From a bacterium (GTDB lineage Bacteria; Planctomycetota; JACOTG01; JAUIME01): a stretch of DNA of 5,265 bases. Position 1 is the stretch's first letter; the number at the start of each line of letters is the position of its first letter. The translations under genes and the position numbers were made by a program. Of the stretch, positions 1 to 5,265 are shown in pieces. The DNA lies in contig JAUIME010000417.1 in NCBI GenBank assembly GCA_030433195.1, positions 1 to 5,265 on the forward strand, in the 5' to 3' direction. Under the pieces are notes generated by a model. That model saw nothing but the letters and a program-made list of their open reading frames with translations, searched no databases and was not told the origin of the DNA.

Positions 1-1
1 G

Positions 2-769
2 CTGTCGAGTGTCTGGCTCGCGCTCGTGACGCCCGTGTACTACCGCGTCGGCGCGAAGCTGATCTCGAGCATCCGGCACCCGACCGTCGTGCGCGATGCC
101 GCCGCGCGCGATGCGTTTCGCGTGCAACCGCTCGGCGTCCGCGAAGCGATCCGAGCCGCGCTGCGCAACGAAGACCGACGCTTCGCCCTCGCGCGTTGGA
201 ACGACGCGGTCTCGTCGACGGGCAAGCCCAAGCAGTACGGTGGCGTCCGCTTCGGCAGCCGCCTCGTCGATTCGCGCACGCGCGACGTCGATGCCGCACC
301 GGCCGACGCATTCCGGCCGATCGTCGAGATCGGCGGCAAGCGCGGTTGGTACTTCGGCAACATCTTGTGGCGTGTTCGTGGGTGGATGGATCTCCTCGTC
401 GGCGGCGTCGGCATGCGTCGCGGCCGCCGCGATCCGCAGCGCCTTCGAGTCGGCGACACGATCGACTGCTGGCGCGTCGAGTCGTTCGAACCCGACCGAT
501 CGCTCCGGCTCTCGGCCGAGATGCGACTCCCGGGTCGCGCGTGGCTCGAGTTCGAGGTCACGCCGTGCGACGACGGGGGTTCGCGCATCCGCCAGACCGC
601 GATCTTCGATCCCGTCGGCCTCTTCGGACTGTGCTACTGGTACGCGATCTACCCGCTCCACGAGCTCGTGTTCGCCGGCATGCTGCGGCGCATCGCGCGC
701 GCTGCATCGTCGGCCCCGGCAACCAAAGCGAAAGCCCGACCGAAGCCCGCCCCCGAGCACGTCGCCTGA
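2..769 (+). CDS. SDR-family NAD(P)-binding oxidoreductase with DUF2867 domain, C-terminal part
   Basis: This is a partial gene: the frame is open to the left edge, so the ATG-like start at the GTG of base 26 is very probably internal, and the Rossmann dinucleotide-binding part lies outside the window. The 255 visible residues begin with the end of the SDR-like portion (WLALVTPVYYRVGAKLI, then FRVQPLGVREAIRAAL), which matches the segment before the C-terminal domain in YbjT-like atypical SDR proteins. The rest fits the DUF2867 pattern: GWYFGNILWRVRGWMD, GGVGMRRGRRDP, VGDTIDCWRV, AEMRLPGRAWLEFEV, QTAIFDPVGLFG and YWYAIYPLHELVF. Such proteins are cytosolic or membrane-associated; their substrate is generally not established, so no reaction is assigned. 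The tail is a low-complexity Ala/Pro/Lys stretch. The gene ends 258 bases before the next start, followed by a hairpin, so it is probably not cotranscribed with the downstream genes. Family assignment is by recalled motif similarity only. Confidence 0.88.
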   Translation: MSSVWLALVTPVYYRVGAKLISSIRHPTVVRDAAARDAFRVQPLGVREAIRAALRNEDRRFALARWNDAVSSTGKPKQYGGVRFGSRLVDSRTRDVDAAPADAFRPIVEIGGKRGWYFGNILWRVRGWMDLLVGGVGMRRGRRDPQRLRVGDTIDCWRVESFEPDRSLRLSAEMRLPGRAWLEFEVTPCDDGGSRIRQTAIFDPVGLFGLCYWYAIYPLHELVFAGMLRRIARAASSAPATKAKARPKPAPEHVA

Positions 770-770
770 C

Positions 771-791
771 GGCGATCTTCGCGCGATCGCC
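771..791 (+). terminator. Hairpin just after the oxidoreductase stop codon, possible terminator
   Basis: GGCGATC at 771-777 pairs perfectly with GATCGCC at 785-791 around a 7-base loop, starting two bases after the stop codon ends at 769. The stem is GC-rich, but what follows is C/T-mixed rather than a T run, so this is not a canonical intrinsic terminator. It may instead be a transcript-end stabiliser or chance, since CGATCG-type words are common throughout this DNA. Confidence 0.35.
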
Positions 792-934
792 CCTCGCTCC
801 GCACCCGGCTCGATTCGAACGCGCCAGCCGGATGGCCTGTCCACGCACCACCACGCCACCCCGCCCGATTCCGCGCCAAGCCCACGTCTCGTGGAGACTT
901 CGAGGCTCGCGTAGCAACGTCGATGCCTCCGTCC

Positions 935-964
935 TGGAACATCCGGCCCGCATCGCGGTACACT
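935..964 (+). promoter_or_regulatory. Weak promoter candidate upstream of the binding-protein/protease gene
   Basis: In the 258-base gap (770-1027), TGGAAC at 935-940 and TACACT at 959-964 are separated by 18 bases. TACACT matches four of six positions of the sigma-70 -10 consensus; the -35 element matches only three. It would give an untranslated leader of about 55 bases before the start at 1028. The GGAAC core could also suit an ECF-type -35, but no matching -10 is obvious. Apart from the hairpin at 771-791 and the ribosome binding site, I see nothing else convincing in this gap. Confidence 0.2.
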
Positions 965-1016
965 GGCCGCCGGTCCGACCGTTCGAGAGGCCCGCCGAAG
1001 CAAAGACCCATCGCCG

Positions 1017-1022
1017 AAGGAG
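1017..1022 (+). promoter_or_regulatory. Strong Shine-Dalgarno that decides the start at 1028
   Basis: AAGGAG lies five bases before the ATG at 1028. The reading frame is open further upstream, with another in-frame ATG at 923, but that start has no comparable ribosome binding site and would place about 35 charged, Pro/Arg-rich residues ahead of the signal peptide. The 1028 start is therefore preferred. Confidence 0.8.
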
Positions 1023-1027
1023 AACCG

Positions 1028-2917
1028 ATGCTTCGATCCCATCGCACGTCGCATCCCGCATCGCACACCGGCCGCCCGATCCTACGGATCGTGGGCGTCG
1101 CTCTCGTGTTGTTCGCCATCTGCGGTCTGGTGACGAACGCTCTCCACGCCCCTGTCGACGCAGCGCCGCGCGGCGAGCTACGCGTGGGCCTCATCGGTGA
1201 CTTGAGCGGCCCGGACGCCGACGCGACGACATCGCTGCTCGAAGGCGCCCGACTCGCCGCCGCGAGCCGCGACACGATCGAGATCGTGCCGATCGACACG
1301 CACGACCAGGACCGCAAGAAGCTCAAGGGACTTCTCAAGAAGGCCAAGGTCGGGGCGTTGATCGCCGCGCCGTCGGGAGAGCGAACCGACGAGTTCGTCG
1401 CGCTCGGTCGAACGACACGCATGCCGACTCTGTTCGTGACGCCATGGGAGCCGGAGTTTCGACTCGACGACGACGATCCGATCGTGCATCTGTGCGCCGG
1501 ACACGTCGACCACGCGATCGCCGCGGGGAACTACGCGCTGCAGCCGTTCGCGGCCAAGCGCGTCGCCGTCTTGCATGATGGCAGTGAGAAGTCGCAGGCG
1601 CTCGCCGCCGCGTTCGATCGCAACCGTCCCGTCCCGATCGACGACGGCGGCACGCACGAGGCGCCCGCGACGCCACAGGAAGCGGCGGCTCTCGGCAAGA
1701 AGTTGAAGTCCGAAGGCGTCGACCTCGTGTTCGTAGCCACGGGCCCCGCCGCGGCGCACACCATCGCGACGGGAATGCGCGCCGATGGTCCGCCGCTCCT
1801 GTTCGCCGACGGACTCGCGGGCTCGATGGTCGCGACGGCCACTTCGAGCACGTCGCGTTTCCTCGAAGGTGCCCCGCCCTGGTTCGAACAAGGCCCGCTC
1901 GACGCGCTGCGCAACGGAGGCGACGGCGACAGCAAAACCGAGATCCCGCTCGACCCGCTCGTCGAGCGCGGCTTCTCGGCTGCAGCACTCCTCGCACGCG
2001 CGATCGACGAGGCGGAGTCGACGCACCCCAAGAAGCTCGCGATGACGCTGCGCGCCCTCACGAGTTCGTTCGCGGCTGACTCGACGATCTTCTGGTCGTG
2101 GGGTCAGCTACGCGAAGTCGAGTTCTTCTTGTGCCAACGCACCGAAACGACGGCCGAACGCATCAACCCGCTTACACTGCCCCACGTCGGCGGCGGCACG
2201 ATGCTGCGCTATCGCGAATCGAAGCACTACACGCTCGATCCCGACACCCACATGGTCTATCTCACGTGGGGCGAAGGTGACGATCGCACGATCGACGACG
2301 ACCTGAAGAACCTCGGTCTGAGCTCCCGCGGCTACGAAGCCGACATGGACAACTGGGTACGCGATGAGATCATGGCCCGCGCGATCGCATATCTGCACAA
2401 GGTCTTCCAACGCAACGCCGATGGAACCGCGATCCCGGGCGTCAGCTTCGACGTCACGTTCGGCACGACGATGCCGCCGGGTGTGAAGCCTCACGAGGTC
2501 TGGACCGTTACCATCGCCGGAGACGATCCGAGCGCCTGGGGCCGTGCCTATCCGCCCAACCGCGCGTTCGCCTACGCCTCGAAGCTCGCCAACGAGATCT
2601 ACAAGAAGTACGAGCTGAAGCCGCCCCTGCAGCACTCCGACCGCGACTACTTCGTCTACAAGTACGACTGGAACACGGGACTGAACGAGAACCTGCGCCA
2701 CGATTCGATCCGCGCTCTCGTCGACGGTTACGCGAGCGCCGTCGCGATGACCACGGCCCACGAAGTCGGCCACCTCTGCGGCTGTGGTCACGATCGCGAA
2801 TCCCCACGCAGCATCATGAACGTCATCGACGGCGGCGGTATCTCCCCGCTTTGGGCCGATTGGATTCCAAAGCACCTCGCGTTGATCGAACGCGCGATGA
2901 AGTACGTGGACGATTGA
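1028..2917 (+). CDS. Exported fusion of a type-1 periplasmic-binding-like domain and a metzincin-like zinc metalloprotease
   Basis: A 629-residue protein. Residues 1-46 look like a Sec signal: an Arg/His-rich start, a hydrophobic core at about 18-39, and a V-D-A/A cleavage site near 45-46. Residues about 51-345 resemble the Leu/Ile/Val-type binding fold (Peripla_BP_6/receptor family): LRVGLIGDLSGP, LLEGARLAA, GALIAAPSGE near 109-118, RVAVLHDGSEKSQ at 178-190, VDLVFVATGP at 231-240, PPLLFADGLAG at 255-265, and GFSAAALLARAIDEAE at 315-330. A linker follows. From about 405 the pattern suits a metzincin: strand MVYLTWGEG, helix MARAIAYLHKVF, strand VSFDVTFGTTMPP, then the zinc site HEVGHLCGCGHD (H578, E579, H582, H588, D589) and a Met-turn SIMNV with M597, nine residues after H588. 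Likely a periplasmic or secreted peptidase; the substrate is unknown. No transporter partner genes are visible. The zinc motif is seen directly; the binding-domain assignment rests on remembered family patterns and is somewhat less certain. Confidence 0.85.
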   Translation: MLRSHRTSHPASHTGRPILRIVGVALVLFAICGLVTNALHAPVDAAPRGELRVGLIGDLSGPDADATTSLLEGARLAAASRDTIEIVPIDTHDQDRKKLKGLLKKAKVGALIAAPSGERTDEFVALGRTTRMPTLFVTPWEPEFRLDDDDPIVHLCAGHVDHAIAAGNYALQPFAAKRVAVLHDGSEKSQALAAAFDRNRPVPIDDGGTHEAPATPQEAAALGKKLKSEGVDLVFVATGPAAAHTIATGMRADGPPLLFADGLAGSMVATATSSTSRFLEGAPPWFEQGPLDALRNGGDGDSKTEIPLDPLVERGFSAAALLARAIDEAESTHPKKLAMTLRALTSSFAADSTIFWSWGQLREVEFFLCQRTETTAERINPLTLPHVGGGTMLRYRESKHYTLDPDTHMVYLTWGEGDDRTIDDDLKNLGLSSRGYEADMDNWVRDEIMARAIAYLHKVFQRNADGTAIPGVSFDVTFGTTMPPGVKPHEVWTVTIAGDDPSAWGRAYPPNRAFAYASKLANEIYKKYELKPPLQHSDRDYFVYKYDWNTGLNENLRHDSIRALVDGYASAVAMTTAHEVGHLCGCGHDRESPRSIMNVIDGGGISPLWADWIPKHLALIERAMKYVDD

Positions 2918-2989
2918 TCTGACGCACCTGATCGTGGAAGATGCCCGGAGGTCCTATCGAAAGACCACGACGGTAGCGGAGCGTTCTGC

Positions 2990-2993
2990 GAGG
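2990..2993 (+). promoter_or_regulatory. Probable ribosome binding site of the small lipoprotein gene
   Basis: GAGG is followed by nine bases and then the ATG at 3003. It is a modest site, but together with the signal peptide it favours 3003 over the in-frame GTG at 2934, which would add 23 polar and basic residues before the lipoprotein signal. Confidence 0.5.
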
Positions 2994-3002
2994 CGGACAA
3001 CC

Positions 3003-3281
3003 ATGAGCATCGTGAAGAAAACCGGAGCGTGCATCGCCCTCATCGCGGTGCTCGCATGTCTTCAAGCGTGCGGGAAGCCGAGCCCACTCATCTCGAGCGG
3101 TACCCTGATCCACGCCGAGATCTTCGAACCCGAGAGTCCCTCCTCCACTTCCTACGGGATCACGAAGTTCTCGAGCGGCAAGGTCGAGGTCTACCCGAAC
3201 TTCATCATCGTGACGAACGGCCAAGGCGAATCGTTCGTCGCCGAGCACGGCAGCTACCGGAACCTCCGCTACCGGAAGTAG
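3003..3281 (+). CDS. Small lipoprotein of unknown function
   Basis: A 92-residue protein with a classic short lipoprotein signal: MSIVKK, a hydrophobic core (about residues 8-20), then LQAC with the lipidated cysteine most likely C23, followed by G24. A second lipobox-like VLAC ends at C19, but C23 leaves a more usual core length. The mature part is only about 70 residues. It is rich in Ser, Thr and aromatic residues and probably beta-stranded (TLIHAEIFEP, SSGKVEVYPNFIIVTNGQG, SFVAEHGSYRNLRYRK), with a basic C-terminus. I do not recognise a family. The gene starts 85 bases after the protease gene and ends 73 bases before the serine hydrolase gene on the same strand, so cotranscription is plausible. 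The reading frame is confident because of the signal peptide; the function is open. The predicted location is a membrane-anchored, extracytoplasmic site. Confidence 0.72.
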   Translation: MSIVKKTGACIALIAVLACLQACGKPSPLISSGTLIHAEIFEPESPSSTSYGITKFSSGKVEVYPNFIIVTNGQGESFVAEHGSYRNLRYRK

Positions 3282-3344
3282 AGGATTCGGGATTCGCGAA
3301 GCGACCGTTTCGAAGCACGACCTCTTCCCTCTCTTCCGCAAGCC

Positions 3345-3348
3345 GGAG
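3345..3348 (+). promoter_or_regulatory. Ribosome binding site of the serine hydrolase gene
   Basis: GGAG is followed by six bases and then the ATG at 3355, which directly precedes a lipoprotein signal peptide. A later ATG at residue 5 (3367) is less well spaced. The upstream gap 3282-3354 holds an 8-base palindrome, TTCGCGAA at 3293-3300, but no terminator-like structure. Confidence 0.65.
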
Positions 3349-3354
3349 ACGACC

Positions 3355-4800
3355 ATGCAGAATCGAATGCGCCGCGTTCTTGGTGCGTGGCACCCCGTTG
3401 TCTCGCTGCTTCTCGTCGTCAGCGTAGTCGGATGCGCAGGACCGTCTCACCGGCATATCGCCACGCTCGAGCCGCGTGTCGTCGACGCGATCCGTGCGAT
3501 CGGCGAGCGGGCCGTGGACGACGACGGAATCGTCGGCCTTTCGATCGGTGTCGCGAAGAACGGGCATCTCGTGTTCGCCGACGGGTTCGGACACATCGAC
3601 GCAACACGAAACCGCGCCGCGGATCGCGACACGGTCTACGACGTCGCATCGATCGGCAAGCACTTCACCGCCGCAGCGGTCCTGCGACTCGTCGAAGAAG
3701 GCCGACTGTCGCTCGACCAGCGCGTACGGTCACTCGTTCCCGAGCTGCCCGACTCCTTCCCGGACGCGACGCTCGATCAGCTCCTGCGGCACACGTCCGG
3801 CTTCGTGGCCGGCGAGCTCGACGAGGCGAACCCGCCTGCCGACTACCGGTCGAAGCGCTACGGCCTCGAGCTCTTGACCGACGCGGAGCTCCAGGGAGGC
3901 GAAACGCGGTACCGCCCGGGTGAAACCTGGATCTACTGCAACCCGGGATACCTGATTCTCGGTATCGTCGTCGAGGTCGTCACCGGCCGACGCTACGACG
4001 ATTTCGTGCGAGACGAACTGCTACGACCGAACGGCCTCTCCGAAGTCTTCGTGTGCGAGCGAGCCGAGCCCGAGCGGATGTCGCAATCGATCCACCGATC
4101 CGACGACGGCGTGGCTCCCGTTCCGTTCATCGACATGACGGCGTTCAGCGGACAGGGGTCGATCTGCAGCAGCGTCGTCGATCTCCTGGGCTGGTCGCGA
4201 GCCCTCAATGCGGGTCGCGTCATCGAGCTCGAGTCGTTGCGCAGCCTCCGAACGCCCTCGACCGTCCGCGGCGACTCCGCCGAAGCCGAAGTTCCCTACG
4301 GAATGGCGCAGCGCCTAGGGGTTCTCGAGGGGCATCCGAAGGTCGGCCACACCGGAACCTTCACCGGAGGTTCGGCCGCACTCTTCTACTACCCCGACGA
4401 CGGTCTCGAGATCGCCGTGCTCTCCAACACGTACGGCAGCGGAACGCCTCACGCCCATACGATCGAAACGCAGATCGCCGCTCTCATGCTCGACATCACG
4501 ATGCCCGACGTCGAGACGCTACGCCAGCCTCTCGGTTCCGATCTCGCTCGTGGAATCGCCGGCAAGTACTCGGAAGGCGAGCACGTGTTCGAGGCGACAT
4601 TCGAAGCCGAGGAGCTCGTCGTCACCCGCGAGGGCAAGGAACTCGAACGCTTGGTCCACGTCGGCGACGGGATCTTCCGCGACCCCGCCAAGCCGATCGT
4701 CTTCGAGTGGTTCCCCTTGGACGGCGAACGTGCCGGTTGGTGGATCTACACCCTGAGCGGAAACTACCTCGAAGTCCTTCGACGACTCGACACGCCCTGA
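3355..4800 (+). CDS. Lipoprotein serine hydrolase, class C beta-lactamase/esterase family
   Basis: A 481-residue protein. Residues 1-27 form a lipoprotein signal: MQNRMRR, a hydrophobic core at about 15-25, and lipobox VVGC with C27. The catalytic domain (about 45-385) carries the family's three active-site motifs: S99-I-G-K102 (nucleophile and general base pair), Y194-C-N196, and H332-T-G334 in place of the KTG box. It also has the typical stretches VFADGFGHID, LLRHTSGF at 143-150, GYLILGIVVEVVTG and LFYYPDDGLEIAVLSN. Family members are esterases, D-amino-acid peptidases or DD-peptidase-like enzymes as well as beta-lactamases; HTG is common in the non-lactamase members, so antibiotic resistance should not be assumed. 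Residues about 395-481 (GIAGKYSEGEHVFEATFEAEEL onward in pattern) form an extra beta-rich domain like those appended to many such hydrolases (DUF3471/lipocalin-like). It is probably anchored in the envelope and perhaps cotranscribed with the two genes before it. Family confidence is high; the substrate is unknown. Confidence 0.95.
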   Translation: MQNRMRRVLGAWHPVVSLLLVVSVVGCAGPSHRHIATLEPRVVDAIRAIGERAVDDDGIVGLSIGVAKNGHLVFADGFGHIDATRNRAADRDTVYDVASIGKHFTAAAVLRLVEEGRLSLDQRVRSLVPELPDSFPDATLDQLLRHTSGFVAGELDEANPPADYRSKRYGLELLTDAELQGGETRYRPGETWIYCNPGYLILGIVVEVVTGRRYDDFVRDELLRPNGLSEVFVCERAEPERMSQSIHRSDDGVAPVPFIDMTAFSGQGSICSSVVDLLGWSRALNAGRVIELESLRSLRTPSTVRGDSAEAEVPYGMAQRLGVLEGHPKVGHTGTFTGGSAALFYYPDDGLEIAVLSNTYGSGTPHAHTIETQIAALMLDITMPDVETLRQPLGSDLARGIAGKYSEGEHVFEATFEAEELVVTREGKELERLVHVGDGIFRDPAKPIVFEWFPLDGERAGWWIYTLSGNYLEVLRRLDTP

Positions 4801-4815
4801 CACCTCGACTCGCCC

Positions 4816-4839
4816 GCCGGCAACGCGCGCTACGCCGGC
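4816..4839. terminator. Inverted repeat between convergent genes, possible bidirectional terminator
   Basis: GCCGGC at 4816-4821 pairs with GCCGGC at 4834-4839 around a 12-base loop that itself contains GCGCGC. It sits at the junction of two convergent stop codons (ends 4800 and 4830), where a shared terminator would be expected, and overlaps the end of the minus-strand gene. The stem is only six pairs and no T run follows on either strand, so support is weak. Confidence 0.25.
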
Positions 4840-5265
4840 CCGCCTGCGACCTGCGGGTCGGCGTCGGGCGCGCTGCTCGTGCCGCCACCTTCGAGAATGG
4901 CGCGGACGTCTTCGAGGTCGCGCATGAAGAGCTTCGCGCACGACTTCAGCAGGAGTCCGGAGAGCGGCGTCATGAGTTTCGCGAAGAAGGTGACGGCCGT
5001 GGAGCTCATCTCGACGGTGACCTTCGTGCCGTTGCCGTCGGGCGTGAAGCGATGGACGGTCACGTGGTGGGCGCCGCACGACTCGGCTTCGACCGTGAAC
5101 TGGGAGGGGCGATCGAACGACGTGAACTCCATCGTCTCGGTCGCTTCCTTCTTGAAGATGACGCGGGTTTCCTTGAAACGGGTTCCCACGCCGACGGCGC
5201 CTTCGGTCAGCATCTCGATCCTCTTGATCGCGCTGACTTGGTTCGCCCAGTTCGGGACGTCGGCG
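4830..5265 (-). CDS. SRPBCC (START/polyketide-cyclase-like) family protein, C-terminal part
   Basis: The frame is open through the right edge. The first ATG inside the window (5213) is probably internal, because the residues before it (ADVPNWANQVSAIKRIE) match the usual beginning of such domains, with a helix after the first strand. The 144 visible residues then give the typical order: GAVGVGTRFKETRV, TMEFTSFDRPSQFTVEAES, HHVTVHRFTPDGNGTKVTVEMSS, and a long C-terminal helix (FFAKLMTPLSGLLLKSCAKL, then MRDLEDVRAILE). This fits the Polyketide_cyc2/SRPBCC fold, a hydrophobic-cavity domain that binds or modifies lipids and small molecules. No catalytic residues can be assigned. No signal peptide can be judged because the N-terminus is missing. 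The last 19 or so residues are a Gly/Ala/Pro low-complexity tail. It converges on the serine hydrolase gene with 29 bases between stops, so it is separately transcribed. Confidence 0.85.
   Translation of the reverse strand, partial: ADVPNWANQVSAIKRIEMLTEGAVGVGTRFKETRVIFKKEATETMEFTSFDRPSQFTVEAESCGAHHVTVHRFTPDGNGTKVTVEMSSTAVTFFAKLMTPLSGLLLKSCAKLFMRDLEDVRAILEGGGTSSAPDADPQVAGGPA

Noticed and set aside
196..1200. A 334-codon plus-strand open frame overlapping the oxidoreductase and the gap
   Set aside because: It is extremely Arg/Pro-rich, out of frame with the DUF2867-like coding region, and crosses into the next gene.
1178..2026. A 282-codon minus-strand open frame opposite the binding domain
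   Set aside because: The translation is Arg-rich with no domain pattern; the plus-strand frame carries coherent family motifs and a signal peptide.
2108..2875. A 255-codon open frame on the minus strand opposite the protease domain
   Set aside because: It is antisense to the zinc-motif coding region, lacks a recognisable domain or ribosome binding site, and is of the kind produced by G/C-rich third codon positions.
2950..2966. GGTC/GACC inverted repeat in the gap after the protease gene
   Set aside because: Only four base pairs with a nine-base loop; not distinguishable from chance and no T run follows.
2934..3002. GTG start at 2934 for the small lipoprotein
   Set aside because: It would place 23 polar and basic residues before the lipoprotein signal; the ATG at 3003 gives a standard signal peptide.
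4519..5079. A 186-codon minus-strand open frame overlapping the hydrolase end and the SRPBCC gene
   Set aside because: It is Arg/His-rich and low in complexity, and conflicts with two well-supported genes.
5211..5213. ATG at 5213 (minus strand) as the true start of the SRPBCC protein
   Set aside because: The frame stays open to the window edge and the residues encoded upstream fit the early part of the domain, so the gene is truncated by the window.
1..5265. CRISPR array, tRNA, transposon ends or phage genes
   Set aside because: No regularly spaced direct repeats, tRNA-like cloverleaf, transposase motif or long terminal inverted repeat was found by eye.

Overview
This window reads as ordinary chromosomal DNA of a high-GC bacterium. 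By eye G+C is roughly two thirds, third codon positions are strongly G/C, and nearly all of the length is coding. Two proteins carry lipoprotein signal peptides and a third has a cleavable-looking Sec signal, which suggests a Gram-negative-type envelope. Myxococcota or Planctomycetota-like lineages would fit, but nothing here fixes the taxonomy. I see no tRNA, rRNA, CRISPR array, insertion sequence or phage gene.

Layout: (1) From the left edge to 769 (+) lies the C-terminal part of an SDR-family NAD(P)-binding oxidoreductase with a DUF2867-type C-terminal domain. A small GC-rich hairpin follows its stop. (2) A 258-base intergenic stretch carries a weak promoter candidate and a good Shine-Dalgarno. 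(3) 1028-2917 (+) is an exported 629-residue protein that appears to join a type-1 periplasmic-binding-protein-like domain (branched-chain amino acid/receptor type) to a C-terminal metzincin-like zinc protease with HEVGHLCGCGHD and a downstream Met-turn. (4) 3003-3281 (+) is a 92-residue lipoprotein of unknown function. (5) 3355-4800 (+) is a 481-residue lipoprotein serine hydrolase of the class C beta-lactamase/esterase family (SIGK, YCN, HTG) with an extra C-terminal beta-rich domain. (6) 4830 to the right edge (-) is the C-terminal part of an SRPBCC/START-like protein, convergent with the hydrolase.

The three middle genes run in the same direction with gaps of 85 and 73 bases and all encode exported proteins. 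They may form one transcription unit for an envelope-located function: a ligand-binding protease, a small lipoprotein and a penicillin-binding-type hydrolase. That linkage is inference. The most notable item is the binding-domain/metalloprotease fusion. No ABC-transporter permease or ATPase lies in the window, so the binding domain may serve sensing or substrate capture rather than import.
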